The notes: generated from the sequence alone by a model not told the origin. Positions 1 to 13,035 are shown, numbered from the stretch's first letter. The stretch is 64,000 nucleotides of DNA from Streptomyces cyaneus (GCF_004028635.1 NZ_ML138678.1:124001-188000); one strand, 5' to 3'. Numbers and translations: made by a program.

Positions 1-572
1 ACGACGTGCCGGCCCTTGAGGTCCGGCTCGGTGGCGCCCCGGGCCAGGACCCGGCGACAGACCTCGAAGATCTCCGCAGGCTCGGGCAGTCGGCCCTTGC
101 CCGTGTCGACGCCGGTGAGGCGGCCGACGGCGGGCTCGATGACGACGGCGCCGCGGCGGCGCAGCGTCGCCACGTTCTCCTGCGTGGCCGGGTGTTCCCA
201 CATCTCGGTGTGCATGGCGGGCGCGAAGACGACCGGGCAGCGGGCGGTGAGCAGGGTATTGGTCAGCAGGTCGTCGGCGAGGCCGTGCGCGGCCTTGGCG
301 AGCATGTCGGCCGTGGCCGGTGCGACGACCACCAGGTCGGCCTGCTGGCCGATGCGCACGTGCGGAACCTCGTGGACGTCGTCCCAGACCTCCGTCGAGA
401 CGGGGTGGCCGGACAGGGCGGACCAGGTGGCGGCCCCGACGAAGTGCAGCGCGGAGGCGGTGGGCACGACCCGGACGTCATGCCCGGACTCCGTGAGTCT
501 GCGCAGCAGCTCACAGGCCTTGTATGCGGCGATGCCACCGCTGACCCCCAGAACGACCTTGGGCTTGTCCAC
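1..572 (-). CDS. coaBC: Phosphopantothenoylcysteine decarboxylase / phosphopantothenate-cysteine ligase, N-terminal part (cut by window edge)
   Basis: The reading frame begins at a GTG at 572 and runs leftward off the window, so only the first ~190 codons are present. It opens VDKPKVVLGVSGGIAAYKAC, which is the start of the flavin-binding CoaC (Dfp) decarboxylase domain; GVSGGIAAYK is the diagnostic motif. CoaBC makes 4'-phosphopantetheine from phosphopantothenate and cysteine in coenzyme A synthesis. The ligase half lies outside the window. It follows rpoZ on the same strand, an order also known in mycobacteria, with a hairpin between the two. The start is chosen because the family motif begins within a few residues of this GTG. 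Confidence 0.93.
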   Translation of the reverse strand, partial: MDKPKVVLGVSGGIAAYKACELLRRLTESGHDVRVVPTASALHFVGAATWSALSGHPVSTEVWDDVHEVPHVRIGQQADLVVVAPATADMLAKAAHGLADDLLTNTLLTARCPVVFAPAMHTEMWEHPATQENVATLRRRGAVVIEPAVGRLTGVDTGKGRLPEPAEIFEVCRRVLARGATEPDLKGRHV

Positions 573-626
573 CGCGGGCCTCCCACTCGTTGAACCGACG
601 ACTCGAACCGACGACTCCATGACACA

Positions 627-661
627 CCACAGGCCCGACAGTCACGCTGCCGGGCCTGTGG
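627..661 (-). terminator. Hairpin between rpoZ and coaBC
   Basis: An 11-bp perfect stem (627-637 with 651-661) continues after one mismatch into three more pairs around a five-base loop. It lies 30 bases past the rpoZ stop and about 55 bases before coaBC. There is no T-run after it, as is common for Streptomyces hairpins. It may end or attenuate rpoZ transcripts before coaBC. Confidence 0.6.
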
Positions 662-690
662 AAAAGCCAGCTCAAAGCTGAAAATACTAC

Positions 691-963
691 TTACTGCGCC
701 GGGCCCTCGACGGCCTCGGACGTCAGCAGACCCGCGTTGATCTCGCGCAGGGCGATCGAGAGCGGCTTCTCGTGGACGTGGGTGTCGACGAGCGGACCGA
801 CGTACTCGAGGAGGCCCTCGCCGAGCTGCGAGTAGTACGCGTTGATCTGGCGGGCCCGCTTGGCCGCGTAGATCACGAGGCTGTACTTCGAGTCGGTGGC
901 CTCGAGGAGCTCGTCGATCGGCGGGTTGATGATGCCCTCGGGCGCGGAGATGGAAGAGGACAC
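691..963 (-). CDS. rpoZ: DNA-directed RNA polymerase omega subunit
   Basis: 90 residues, the usual length for the Streptomyces omega subunit. It contains the family core: an N-terminal [11 protein letters not shown] segment, then [18 protein letters not shown], which includes the conserved A-KRARQIN motif that clamps the beta-prime subunit. Omega helps assemble and stabilise RNA polymerase. It sits between gmk (84 bases upstream) and coaBC, the standard actinobacterial order. The ATG start gives a full-length protein with no extension. Confidence 0.97.
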   Translation of the reverse strand: MSSSISAPEGIINPPIDELLEATDSKYSLVIYAAKRARQINAYYSQLGEGLLEYVGPLVDTHVHEKPLSIALREINAGLLTSEAVEGPAQ

Positions 964-1047
964 GCTCTACCTTCCGATGGATGGGAAAGATTCAGTGTGA
1001 ATGATCAAGCCTGAGCGAAACGGCCAAGCTTCAACGATCAATCACGA

Positions 1048-1605
1048 TCACACAACGTCCATCAAGGCTAGCAGCTCGCGCGCCACGTCCTCGACGGAGG
1101 TGTTGACCAAGGTCACATCGAACTCCGGCTCGGCCGCCAGCTCGATCTTCGCCGCGTCCAGGCGGCGCTCGATCACCTCGGGCGGCTCGGTGCCACGTCC
1201 GGTGAGTCTGCGCACGAGCTCCTCCCAGGAGGGAGGAGCCAGGAACACCAGCTGAGCCTCGGCCATGGACTCGCGGACCTGCCGGGCGCCCTGGAGGTCG
1301 ATCTCCAGGAGCACCGGCTCACCCGCCTCCAGCCGCTCCAGCACAGCCGCACGCGGCGTGCCGTAACGGTTACCGGCGAACTCGGCCCACTCCAGCAGCT
1401 CGCCGTTGGCGATCAGCTTGTCCATCTCGTCGTCGGTGACGAAGAAGTAGTGGACTCCGTGCCGCTCGCCGGGACGCGGCTTGCGGGTCGTCGCCGACAC
1501 CGAGAGCCAGACCTCGGGGTGTTCCTTGCGCATATGGGCGACGACCGTGCTCTTGCCGACCCCGGAGGGGCCGGAGAGCACGGTCAGTCGCGGACGTTCA
1601 CTCAT
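1048..1605 (-). CDS. gmk: Guanylate kinase
   Basis: 185 residues, typical length. The P-loop [10 protein letters not shown] lies at residues ~11-20, followed by the GMP-binding region ([13 protein letters not shown], then HGVHYFFV) and ending in an Arg-rich lid segment ([18 protein letters not shown]). It phosphorylates GMP/dGMP with ATP to make GDP/dGDP in the cytoplasm, so it feeds both nucleic acid and ppGpp synthesis. It lies 59 bases after mihF and just before rpoZ on the same strand. The first ATG is used because the P-loop follows at the normal distance. Confidence 0.97.
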   Translation of the reverse strand: MSERPRLTVLSGPSGVGKSTVVAHMRKEHPEVWLSVSATTRKPRPGERHGVHYFFVTDDEMDKLIANGELLEWAEFAGNRYGTPRAAVLERLEAGEPVLLEIDLQGARQVRESMAEAQLVFLAPPSWEELVRRLTGRGTEPPEVIERRLDAAKIELAAEPEFDVTLVNTSVEDVARELLALMDVV

Positions 1606-1664
1606 GCAGCGATTATTCCAGCAATCCCGGAGTGCCCGGGACTCCCGGTCCGGAGTACCCGGAC

Positions 1665-1988
1665 TCAGGAGCCGGTGCTGCCGAACTCACGCTCCAGGGA
1701 AGCGATCTGGTTCGAACCGAGGCCACGCACGCGGCGGCTCTCGGAGATGCCGAGTCGCTCCATGATCTGCTTGGCGCGGACCTTGCCCACGCCCGGCAGG
1801 GACTCGAGCAGGGCGGAGACCTTCATCTTGCCGATGACGTCGTTCTCCTGGCCCTGCTTGATGACCTCGTGAAGGGAGGCGCCGGAGTGCTTGAGTCGAT
1901 TCTTGACCTCGGCCCGCTCCCGGCGAGCCGCGGCGGCCTTTTCGAGCGCGGCTGCGCGCTGTTCAGGGGTAAGGGGCGGAAGAGCCAC
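1665..1988 (-). CDS. mihF: Actinobacterial integration host factor (sIHF/mIHF)
   Basis: Starting at the GTG at 1988 the product is 107 residues, [18 protein letters not shown] onward, with a long basic N-terminal helix and a helix-two-turn-helix DNA-binding region around [20 protein letters not shown]. This is the actinobacterial nucleoid-associated protein, unrelated in sequence to E. coli IHF. It binds and bends DNA and affects chromosome compaction, sporulation and antibiotic production in Streptomyces. The frame is open upstream to 2093, but the GTG has a GAGGTG ribosome-binding site eight bases before it and gives the family's normal length. It precedes gmk on the same strand. Confidence 0.95.
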   Translation of the reverse strand: MALPPLTPEQRAAALEKAAAARRERAEVKNRLKHSGASLHEVIKQGQENDVIGKMKVSALLESLPGVGKVRAKQIMERLGISESRRVRGLGSNQIASLEREFGSTGS

Positions 1989-2308
1989 GCCTACGTCACC
2001 TCGGATGTTGAACTGTCGGATACGGACCGGTGAGGAACCTAGTCGCCCCACACCTGGGGAGCTACGAGCAACACGCTGCCCGTTCTCCCCCACTGCTTTA
2101 GGAGTGTGGGAGGTGTCCCCACTCGTCGGAGACTAGCGGCCAAGTCCGCCAGAGTCAGCGAGAACAGCGGAAAAGTCCTGGTCAGCCTCCGTCAGGCCAG
2201 ACATTTAGGACATAATGCCCCGGATTTGAGGATGTATTCAGACTCAAGTCGCCCCCGGGCCACTCATCGGAGGACTGACGCGAGCGACTCGAACGTCTCT
2301 GACGACAG
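1989..2308. other. 320-base gap between pyrF and mihF
   Basis: No supported gene. It holds the mihF leader and a candidate promoter (2130-2158). A short inverted repeat (GACTGAC at 2273-2279 with GTCAGTC at 2308-2314) overlaps the pyrF stop codon. I see no strong terminator for the end of the pyr operon. Confidence 0.6.
2130..2158 (-). promoter_or_regulatory. Candidate mihF promoter
   Basis: Read on the minus strand: CTGACT (2153-2158), a 17-base spacer, then TAGTCT (2130-2135). This fits the Streptomyces vegetative consensus TTGACN-17/18-TAGNNT with one mismatch in the -35 box. It would start transcription about 135 bases upstream of the mihF GTG. Called by eye only. Confidence 0.4.
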
Positions 2309-3154
2309 TCAGTCGACCGACACAGCCGCTCGGATCTCCTCAGCGAAGCGTGACGCCGCGTCACGCAACGCGACGACGTCGGGTCCGTGCCGCAGCACAC
2401 CCCGGCTGACATTCGGGACGACGTTGCGTACCGCAGCACCGAAGACCCGGGGAAGATCGGCCGGGGTTGCTCCCTGTGCTCCGATGCCGGGCGCGAGGAG
2501 CGGACCGTTGATGTCGAGGTCGTAAGTCGACAGGTCGCCGAGTGTGGCTCCGACGACGGCCCCGAAGGAACCCAGAGGCTCCTCCCCCGCGTTCTCGACA
2601 GCCAGGTGCCCCAGCATCGTCGCGCCGACGTTCCGGCCGTCCGCGCGGATCGCGTGCTGGACCTCGCCGCCCTCCGGGTTCGAGGTCAGCGCGAGCACGA
2701 ACAGACCGGTGCCGCTCTCGCGCGCGAGCGCGATCGCCGGCGACAGCGACCCGTAGCCGAGATACGGCGAGACCGTCAACGCGTCCGAGAACAGCGGGGA
2801 GTCCTTCCGCAGGAAGGACTCGGCGTACGCGGCCATGGTCGAGCCGATGTCGCCGCGCTTGGCGTCCATCGCGACCAGCGCACCGGCCGCCCGCGCCTCC
2901 TCCACCGACTTCTCCAGCACCGCGATGCCACGGGACCCGAAGCGCTCGAAGAACGCGCTCTGCGGCTTGAGCACGGCGACCCGGTCGGCCATCGCCTCGA
3001 CGACCGTCCGGCTGAACCGCTCCAGGCCGGCCACGTCGTCGTTCAGGCCCCACTCGGCGAGCAGGGACGCGTGCGGGTCGATTCCGACGCACAGCGGGCC
3101 ACGCTCGTCCATCGCGCGGCGGAGGCGTGCACCGAAGGGTTCCAGAGCAGTCAT
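2309..3154 (-). CDS. pyrF: Orotidine 5'-phosphate decarboxylase
   Basis: 281 residues, the length of the mycobacterial-type (long) OMP decarboxylase. The N-terminal segment has LCVGIDPHASLL and the active-site signature is VAMDAKRGDIGSTM at ~residues 96-109, with the catalytic Asp-Lys-Asp arrangement. It makes UMP from OMP, the last step of de novo pyrimidine synthesis. Its ATG overlaps the pyrD stop by four bases (ATGA), so it is the last gene of the pyr operon and is translationally coupled. No clear terminator follows it. Confidence 0.96.
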   Translation of the reverse strand: MTALEPFGARLRRAMDERGPLCVGIDPHASLLAEWGLNDDVAGLERFSRTVVEAMADRVAVLKPQSAFFERFGSRGIAVLEKSVEEARAAGALVAMDAKRGDIGSTMAAYAESFLRKDSPLFSDALTVSPYLGYGSLSPAIALARESGTGLFVLALTSNPEGGEVQHAIRADGRNVGATMLGHLAVENAGEEPLGSFGAVVGATLGDLSTYDLDINGPLLAPGIGAQGATPADLPRVFGAAVRNVVPNVSRGVLRHGPDVVALRDAASRFAEEIRAAVSVD

Positions 3155-4266
3155 GCGGCTTCCTCGGCCTTCCTGACGTCGGCGCCGACCGCGTCGGCGA
3201 GGGTGGCGTACGGGCTGGTGCGCAGGCGCGCGGCCAGCCCCTTGTGGATGGCGCGACCCCAGAAGGGCCCCTCATAGATGAAGGCGCTGTATCCCTGGAC
3301 CAGCGTGGCGCCCGCCAGGATCCGCTGCCAGGCGTCCTCGGCGTTCTCGACGCCGCCGACGCCCACGAGGGTGATCCGGTCGCCCACGCGCGCGTACAGG
3401 CGCCGCAGCACCTCCAGGGAGCGCGCCTTCAGGGGCGCGCCGGAGAGACCGCCGGTCTCCTTCACCAGGGAGGATTCGGATTTCAAACCGAGCCCCTCGC
3501 GCGCGATCGTGGTGTTCGTGGCGATGATCCCGTCCAGGCCCAGCTCGACGGCCAGGTCGGCGACCGCGTCCACGTCCTCGTCGGCGAGGTCGGGCGCGAT
3601 CTTCACCAGGAGCGGGACACGGCGGTTCGCGACAATACGGTCAGCGGCCTCGCGCACGGCCGTCAGCAGCGGCCGCAGCGCCTCGGTGGCCTGGAGGTTC
3701 CGCAGGCCTGGCGTGTTCGGCGAGGAGACGTTGACCACCAGGTAGTCGGCGTACGGCGCCAGCCGCTCGGTCGACTTCACGTAGTCGCCGACGGCCTCCG
3801 CCTCCGGGACGACCTTGGTCTTGCCGATGTTGACGCCCACGACGGTCTTGAACAGGGGCCTACGGGAGGCCAGACGGGCCGCGACGGCCAGCGAGCCCTC
3901 GTTGTTGAAGCCCATGCGGTTGATCAGCGCCCGGTCCTTCACGAGCCGGAACAGCCGCTGCTTGGGGTTGCCCGGCTGCGCCTCCCCCGTCACCGTGCCG
4001 ATCTCGACGTGGTCGAAGCCCAGCATCGACATCCCGTCGATGGCGACGGCGTTCTTGTCGAAGCCGGCGGCGAGGCCGAAGGGGCCGTGCATGCGCAGCC
4101 CGAAGGCCTCCGTGCGCAGCTCCTTGTAGCGGGGCGCGAGCGCGGCGGCGACGAAGGTGCGCAGCACGGGGATCCTGACGGCGAGTCGGATCCAGCGGAA
4201 GGCCAGGTAGTGGGCCTTCTCGGGGTCCATTCGTTTGAAGACGAGATTGAAGAAGATCTTGTACAT
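3151..4266 (-). CDS. pyrD: Dihydroorotate dehydrogenase (quinone), class 2
   Basis: 371 residues. The N-terminal [19 protein letters not shown] segment is the membrane-associating helix of class 2 enzymes. FMN-barrel motifs follow: [13 protein letters not shown], then [15 protein letters not shown] containing the catalytic serine of class 2, and IIATNTTI. It oxidises dihydroorotate to orotate using membrane quinones. RBS GAGGGAATC precedes the ATG. It lies 51 bases after carB, separated by a perfect hairpin, and overlaps pyrF by four bases. Confidence 0.96.
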   Translation of the reverse strand: MYKIFFNLVFKRMDPEKAHYLAFRWIRLAVRIPVLRTFVAAALAPRYKELRTEAFGLRMHGPFGLAAGFDKNAVAIDGMSMLGFDHVEIGTVTGEAQPGNPKQRLFRLVKDRALINRMGFNNEGSLAVAARLASRRPLFKTVVGVNIGKTKVVPEAEAVGDYVKSTERLAPYADYLVVNVSSPNTPGLRNLQATEALRPLLTAVREAADRIVANRRVPLLVKIAPDLADEDVDAVADLAVELGLDGIIATNTTIAREGLGLKSESSLVKETGGLSGAPLKARSLEVLRRLYARVGDRITLVGVGGVENAEDAWQRILAGATLVQGYSAFIYEGPFWGRAIHKGLAARLRTSPYATLADAVGADVRKAEEAA

Positions 4267-4280
4267 GATTCCCTCATGAA

Positions 4281-4310
4281 GAGGGGGACACCGTTTCCGG
4301 TGTCCCCCTC
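4281..4310 (-). promoter_or_regulatory. GNRA-capped hairpin inside the pyr operon (carB/pyrD junction)
   Basis: A perfect 13-bp stem (4281-4293 with 4298-4310). Read as minus-strand RNA the loop is GAAA closed by a G-C pair, a stable GNRA tetraloop. It lies seven bases after the carB stop and ends 14 bases before the pyrD ATG, just upstream of its RBS. No T-run follows. It could be a partial terminator or an mRNA stability element that sets pyrD-pyrF expression apart from carAB. Confidence 0.65.
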
Positions 4311-4317
4311 AGGGCTG

Positions 4318-7618
<3,301 letters not shown>

Positions 7619-7626
<8 letters not shown>

Positions 7627-8776
7627 GCTGGCCCTCCATCAGGGATACGAAGCGGTCGAACAGGTAGGCGGCGTCGTGCGGGCCCGCTGCCGCTTCGGGG
7701 TGGTACTGGACGCTGAAGGCCGGCTTGTCGAGGAGGTGGAGGCCCTCCACCACGTTGTCGTTGAGGCAGACGTGGGAGACCTCGGCGCGGCCGTAGGGGG
7801 TCTCGGAGACCTTGTCGAGCGGGGCGTCCACGGCGAAGCCGTGGTTGTGCGCGGTGACCTCGACCTTGCCGGTCGTGCGGTCCTGCACCGGCTGGTTGAT
7901 GCCTCGGTGGCCGTACTTCAGCTTGTAGGTGCCGAAGCCGAGCGCGCGGCCCAGGATCTGGTTGCCGAAGCAGATGCCGAAGAGCGGGGTGCCGCGCTCC
8001 AGGACCGCCTGCATGACGGAGACCGGGTGGTCGGCGGTGGCCGGGTCGCCCGGGCCGTTGGAGAAGAACACGCCGTCCGGGTTGACGGCGTAGACGTCCT
8101 CGACGCTCGCCGTCGCGGGCAGCACGTGCACCTCGATGCCCCGCTCGGCCATCCGGTGCGGGGTCATGCCCTTGATACCGAGGTCGACGGCGGCGACGGT
8201 GAACTTCTTCTCGCCGATCGCCGGGACGACGTACGCCTCCTTCGTGGCCACCTCGGCGGAGAGGTCGGCGCCCTTCATCTCAGGTGCCTGGCGGACCTCG
8301 GCGAGCATGGTGCCCTCGTCGGGCAGCGCGTTGCCGGAGAAGATGCCGACGCGCATGGCGCCGCGCTCACGCAGGTGACGCGTCAACGCGCGCGTGTCGA
8401 TGCCGGAGATCCCGACGACGCCCTGGTGGCGCAGCTCGTCGTCCAGCGAGCGCCGGGAGCGCCAGTTGGAGGGCACGCGCGCGGGGTCGCGCACGACGTA
8501 CCCGGCGACCCAGATCTGCTTGCTCTCCGGGTCCTCGTCGTTGACGCCGGTGTTGCCGACGTGCGGGGCGGTCATCACGACGACCTGGCGGTGGTACGAC
8601 GGGTCGGTGAGGGTCTCCTGGTAGCCGGTCATGCCGGTGGAGAACACGGCCTCGCCGAAGGTCACCCCCACGGCCCCGTAGGCGCGGCCGCGGAACATGC
8701 GGCCGTCCTCCAGGACGAGTACGGCGGGAGCCGCCTTGTGCCTCTGCGAGGCGGTCCCCTGGATGGAGGTCGTCAT
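7619..8776 (-). CDS. carA: Carbamoyl-phosphate synthase, small (glutaminase) subunit
   Basis: 385 residues. An N-terminal CarA-specific domain ([15 protein letters not shown]) is followed by a class I glutamine amidotransferase domain with the nucleophile in [12 protein letters not shown] and the histidine/glutamate pair in [11 protein letters not shown]. It releases ammonia from glutamine and passes it through a tunnel to CarB. It overlaps carB (eight bases) and the upstream membrane-protein gene (four bases). The ATG at 8776 gives normal family length. Confidence 0.98.
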
Positions 8777-9360
8777 CGTTCGGCGCCTTCCGTGCTGTTG
8801 GTGTTGATCATGGAGTTAATGAGGTCGACCCACTCGTTGTGCTCGGCCGCGTGGTCCGAACGGAACCCGGAGTCGATCAGCCGCTCGCCGTGCGCCCATG
8901 TCACGACCAGCAGACCGCCCTCGGTGAGGACCTTGCCGGCGATGCCCTTGTCGAGCCGGGCCTCACGCAGCTGTGCGGCCGGGACGAAGAAGTCGGGCGC
9001 CCCGGGGCGTACGACGTCCAGTCCCGCGTCCGTCAGCGTGAGCTCGACCCGGCTGCGGGTGCCCAGGCCGTGCGCCACGATGCGGTCCAGCCACTGACCG
9101 GCGGTGGTCGAGCCGTGGTAGCGGCCGCTCATGCTCAGTCTGGCCGGGCCGGGGTCGTCCGGCGCGCTGGGCAGCTCGGGCAGGTCGCCCTGGAGCGTGC
9201 CGCGCCACTTCCAGCCCTCGCGCATCAGCCAGTAGACGAGCGCGACGAAGAGGAGGAGTCCGACGACCCAGCCGATGCGGGCGGCCCAGTCGGTCACTTC
9301 GGCCGACTTCTCTTCGACCGCGAGTCCGGTGCCGGCTGCGAGCAGTGTTGCAGGTGTCAC
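8773..9360 (-). CDS. Single-pass membrane protein within the pyr operon (unknown function)
   Basis: From the GTG at 9360 it is 195 residues. This start overlaps the pyrC stop as GTGA, matching the coupling elsewhere in the operon; an upstream ATG at 9402 would overlap pyrC by 46 bases and is less likely. A short N-terminal stretch leads to one transmembrane helix ([18 protein letters not shown], ~residues 29-46). A ~140-residue cytoplasmic part follows, with alternating beta strands ([38 protein letters not shown]) that suggest a PH-like sensor or adaptor fold. M. tuberculosis has a membrane-protein gene at the same place (Rv1382, between pyrC and carA). No catalytic motif seen; a role in pyrimidine synthesis is inferred only from position. 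Confidence 0.9.
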   Translation of the reverse strand: MTPATLLAAGTGLAVEEKSAEVTDWAARIGWVVGLLLFVALVYWLMREGWKWRGTLQGDLPELPSAPDDPGPARLSMSGRYHGSTTAGQWLDRIVAHGLGTRSRVELTLTDAGLDVVRPGAPDFFVPAAQLREARLDKGIAGKVLTEGGLLVVTWAHGERLIDSGFRSDHAAEHNEWVDLINSMINTNSTEGAER

Positions 9361-10643
9361 GTGAGCTTCCCGTCGACGAGCGTGGCCTTGCCCCGGAGCC
9401 ACGTGTGCGTCACACGGCCCGGCAGCTCACGTCCCTCGTACGGAGTGTTGCGGCTGCGCGAGGCGAAGCCCGCGGGGTCCACGGACCCACGGTATTCCGT
9501 GTCGACGAGCGTGAGGTTGGCGGGCTCACCAGCCGAGACGGGGCGGCCGTGCCCCTTCGCCTGCCCGATCTCGGCGGGCTTGAAGGACATGCGCTCGGCG
9601 ACCCCGGCCCAGGTGAGGAGCCCGGTGTCCACCATGGTCTCCTGCACCACCGACAACGCGGTCTCCAGGCCGACCATGCCCATGGCGGCCGCGGCCCACT
9701 CACAGTCCTTGTCCTCGTGCGGGTGCGGGGCGTGGTCGGTGGCCACGATGTCGATCGTGCCGTCGGCGAGCGCCTCGCGCAGGGCCAGCACATCGCGCTC
9801 GGTACGCAGCGGCGGGTTCACCTTGTAGACCGGGTTGTACGTCCGCACCAGCTCGTCGGTGAGGAGGAGGTGGTGCGGGGTGACCTCGGCGGTGACGTCG
9901 ATGCCCCGGGACTTGGCCCAGCGCACGATCTCGACGGAGCCTGCGGTCGACAGGTGACAGATGTGCACGCGGGAGCCGACGTGCTCGGCCAGCAGGACAT
10001 CCCGGGCGATGATCGATTCTTCGGCCACCGCGGGCCAGCCACCGAGCCCCAGCTCGGCGGAGACGACACCCTCGTTCATCTGGGCGCCCTCGGTCAGCCG
10101 CGGCTCCTGCGCGTGCTGGGCGACGACGCCGCCGAAGGCCTTCACGTACTCCAGCGCCCGGCGCATCATCACGGCGTCGTCGACGCACTTGCCGTCGTCG
10201 GAGAAGACGGTGACGCCCGCGGCCGACTCGTGCATGGCGCCCAGCTCGGCGAGCTTCTTGCCCTCCAGGCCGACGGTCACGGCACCGATGGGCTGCACAT
10301 CGCAGTAACCGTGCTCCTGGCCGAGCCGGTAGACCTGCTCGACGACACCGGCCGTGTCGGCGACGGGGAAGGTGTTGGCCATGGCGAACACGGACGTGTA
10401 GCCGCCGCCGGCCGCCGCGCGCGTGCCGGTCAGCACGGTCTCGGAGTCCTCGCGCCCGGGCTCACGCAGATGGGTGTGCAGGTCGACCAGGCCCGGCAGC
10501 AGCACCTTGCCCGCCGCCTCGACGACCTGGGCGCCCTCGGCGGACAGCCCGCTGCCCACGGCCTCGATGACGGAGCCGTCGATCAGCACGTCCTGCGGCT
10601 CGCCGCCGAGCACCTTCGCACCACGGATCAGGATCTTGCTCAT
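9357..10643 (-). CDS. pyrC: Dihydroorotase
   Basis: 428 residues, class I dihydroorotase length. The metal-binding signature is VDLHTHLREPG at ~residues 54-64, and the C-terminal signature is ATDHAPHPHEDK, with the catalytic aspartate. Class I enzymes use a zinc site with a loop that closes over carbamoyl-aspartate; this one cyclises it to dihydroorotate. It follows pyrB by five bases and overlaps the membrane-protein gene by four. Confidence 0.97.
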   Translation of the reverse strand: MSKILIRGAKVLGGEPQDVLIDGSVIEAVGSGLSAEGAQVVEAAGKVLLPGLVDLHTHLREPGREDSETVLTGTRAAAGGGYTSVFAMANTFPVADTAGVVEQVYRLGQEHGYCDVQPIGAVTVGLEGKKLAELGAMHESAAGVTVFSDDGKCVDDAVMMRRALEYVKAFGGVVAQHAQEPRLTEGAQMNEGVVSAELGLGGWPAVAEESIIARDVLLAEHVGSRVHICHLSTAGSVEIVRWAKSRGIDVTAEVTPHHLLLTDELVRTYNPVYKVNPPLRTERDVLALREALADGTIDIVATDHAPHPHEDKDCEWAAAAMGMVGLETALSVVQETMVDTGLLTWAGVAERMSFKPAEIGQAKGHGRPVSAGEPANLTLVDTEYRGSVDPAGFASRSRNTPYEGRELPGRVTHTWLRGKATLVDGKLT

Positions 10644-10648
10644 CTGTC

Positions 10649-11629
10649 TTACTTCTCCTCGGTGGTACGGGCGGGGGTGAGGGCGGGTTCGTTGCCCCCG
10701 AGCAGCAGATACAGAACGGCCATCCGGATGGACACTCCGTTTGCGACCTGCTCGACGACGGTGCAGCGCTCGGAGTCGGCGACCTCGGCGGTGACCTCCA
10801 TGCCGCGGACCATCGGGCCGGGGTGCATCACGATGGCGTGCTCGGGCATCTTGGCCATGCGGTCGCCGTCGAGGCCGTAGCGCCGCGAGTACTCGCGCTC
10901 GGTCGGGAAGAACGCGGCGTTCATGCGCTCACGCTGCACGCGCAGCATCATCACCGCGTCGGACTTGGGCAGCGTGCTGTCGAGGTCGTACGACACCTCG
11001 CAGGGCCAGGTCTCGACGCCGACCGGCACGAGGGTCGGCGGGGCGACGAGGGTGACCTCGGCGCCGAGGGTGTGCAGCAGGTCGACGTTGGAGCGGGCGA
11101 CCCGGCTGTGCAGGACGTCGCCGACGATCGTGATGCGCCTGCCGTCGAGGTCCTGCCCTATCCCGGCGTCCCGCCCGACGAGTCGCCGCCGCATGGTGAA
11201 GGCGTCCAACAGGGCCTGGGTGGGGTGCTGATGGGTGCCGTCGCCGGCGTTGATGACGGCCGCGTCGATCCAGCCGGAGTTGGCGAGGCGGTACGGGGCT
11301 CCGGAGGCGCCGTGCCGGATGACGACGGCGTCGACGCCCATGGCCTCCAGGGTCTGGGCGGTGTCCTTCAGGGACTCGCCCTTGGACACGCTCGAACCCT
11401 TGGCGGTGAAGTTGATGACGTCCGCGGAGAGGCGCTTCTCCGCGGCCTCGAAGGAGATACGCGTGCGCGTGGAGTCCTCGAAGAAGAGGTTCACGACGGT
11501 GCGGCCGCGCAGGGTCGGCAGTTTCTTGATCGGCCGGTCGGCGACCCGGGCCATCTCCTCGGCGGTGTCGAGGATCAGGACGGCGTCGTCGCGGGTGAGG
11601 TCGGCGGCCGAGATGAGATGACGCTGCAT
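10649..11629 (-). CDS. pyrB: Aspartate carbamoyltransferase, catalytic chain
   Basis: 326 residues. The carbamoyl-phosphate signature [12 protein letters not shown] lies at ~residues 50-61. The aspartate-domain region follows, including [13 protein letters not shown] and MHPGPMVRG near the C-terminus. It catalyses the committed step, carbamoyl phosphate plus aspartate to carbamoyl-aspartate. No pyrI regulatory-chain gene is present, as usual in actinobacteria. It is second in the operon, 78 bases after pyrR, with a small hairpin in the gap. Confidence 0.97.
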   Translation of the reverse strand: MQRHLISAADLTRDDAVLILDTAEEMARVADRPIKKLPTLRGRTVVNLFFEDSTRTRISFEAAEKRLSADVINFTAKGSSVSKGESLKDTAQTLEAMGVDAVVIRHGASGAPYRLANSGWIDAAVINAGDGTHQHPTQALLDAFTMRRRLVGRDAGIGQDLDGRRITIVGDVLHSRVARSNVDLLHTLGAEVTLVAPPTLVPVGVETWPCEVSYDLDSTLPKSDAVMMLRVQRERMNAAFFPTEREYSRRYGLDGDRMAKMPEHAIVMHPGPMVRGMEVTAEVADSERCTVVEQVANGVSIRMAVLYLLLGGNEPALTPARTTEEK

Positions 11630-11673
11630 CTGTCAGGCTCCGTAAGGCAGTTCGGGAGATTACGGGCAGGTCC

Positions 11674-11698
11674 GGGCACGCCGAAGGGAGGCGTCCCC
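11674..11698 (-). promoter_or_regulatory. Short hairpin between pyrR and pyrB
   Basis: An eight-pair stem with one C·C mismatch (11674-11682 with 11690-11698) around a seven-base loop. It lies just after the pyrR stop. It is weak compared with the other hairpins here and may only protect the upstream message. Confidence 0.35.
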
Positions 11699-11707
11699 GC
11701 CGACTTG

Positions 11708-12313
<606 letters not shown>

Positions 12314-12445
12314 CCTTAAAGGACGTCTGGTTTGCGCCATCTACCGTAGCAGGCCGGGGAGGCACCCTCATTCACCCCCTTGGCCCAATCGGCCACCGAT
12401 AGCACGGAAGCGTCGGTGTGGACCATTCGGCTTGCCGCGCCAGAG

Positions 12446-12458
12446 TAACGCTGCGTAA
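12446..12458 (+). promoter_or_regulatory. BldD box (exact match) upstream of bldD
   Basis: TAACGCTGCGTAA fits the published pseudo-palindromic BldD motif tnACnc(A/T)gnGTnA at every fixed position. It lies 74 bases upstream of the bldD ATG and 169 bases upstream of pyrR on the other strand. BldD is known to repress its own gene, so this is a likely autoregulatory operator. It could also affect pyrR because the intergenic region is shared. Confidence 0.75.
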
Positions 12459-12460
12459 CC

Positions 12461-12470
12461 TCACAGTGAG
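12461..12470 (+). promoter_or_regulatory. Second BldD-like palindrome
   Basis: TCACAGTGA(G), flanked on both sides by GTAAC/GTTAC, forms an imperfect palindrome over 12455-12474 that partly overlaps the first box. It carries the AGTGA and TCAC half-sites of the older BldD consensus but not the exact 13-base spacing. It suggests BldD binds a tandem site here. Confidence 0.5.
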
Positions 12471-12531
12471 TTACCAACTGCGCGGCATGGAACCCAAGCC
12501 AGTCGCGTCGACACAGTGTCCGGGGAGCTAT

Positions 12532-13035
12532 ATGTCCAGCGAATACGCCAAACAGCTCGGGGCCAAGCTCCGGGCCATCCGCACCCAGCAGGGCCTTTCC
12601 CTCCACGGTGTCGAGGAAAAGTCCCAGGGACGCTGGAAGGCCGTCGTGGTCGGTTCGTACGAGCGCGGCGACCGCGCCGTGACCGTGCAGCGCCTCGCGG
12701 AGCTGGCGGATTTCTACGGCGTTCCGGTGCAGGAACTGCTGCCGGGCACCACGCCGGGCGGCGCCGCCGAGCCGCCGCCGAAGCTGGTCCTGGACCTGGA
12801 GCGGCTTGCCCACGTGCCGGCCGAGAAGGCGGGTCCGCTGCAGCGCTATGCGGCGACCATCCAGTCGCAGCGCGGTGACTACAACGGCAAGGTGCTCTCG
12901 ATCCGCCAGGACGACCTGCGCACACTCGCCGTCATCTACGACCAGTCCCCCTCGGTCCTCACCGAGCAGCTGATCAGCTGGGGTGTGCTGGACGCGGACG
13001 CGCGCCGCGCCGTCTCCCACGCCGAGGAGAGCTGA
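12532..13035 (+). CDS. bldD: Developmental master regulator BldD
   Basis: 167 residues from the ATG at 12532, the exact BldD length. The N-terminal XRE-type helix-turn-helix domain covers ~residues 5-72 (YAKQLGAKLRAIRTQQGLSL, VVVGSYERGDRAVTVQRL). The C-terminal domain carries both c-di-GMP motifs, R114-G-D116 and R125-Q-D-D128. When bound to tetrameric c-di-GMP, BldD dimerises and represses sporulation genes during vegetative growth. The frame is open further upstream, but this ATG has a GGGGAG site and the upstream part covers the BldD boxes. It is divergent from pyrR and convergent with nusB. Confidence 0.98.
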   Translation: MSSEYAKQLGAKLRAIRTQQGLSLHGVEEKSQGRWKAVVVGSYERGDRAVTVQRLAELADFYGVPVQELLPGTTPGGAAEPPPKLVLDLERLAHVPAEKAGPLQRYAATIQSQRGDYNGKVLSIRQDDLRTLAVIYDQSPSVLTEQLISWGVLDADARRAVSHAEES

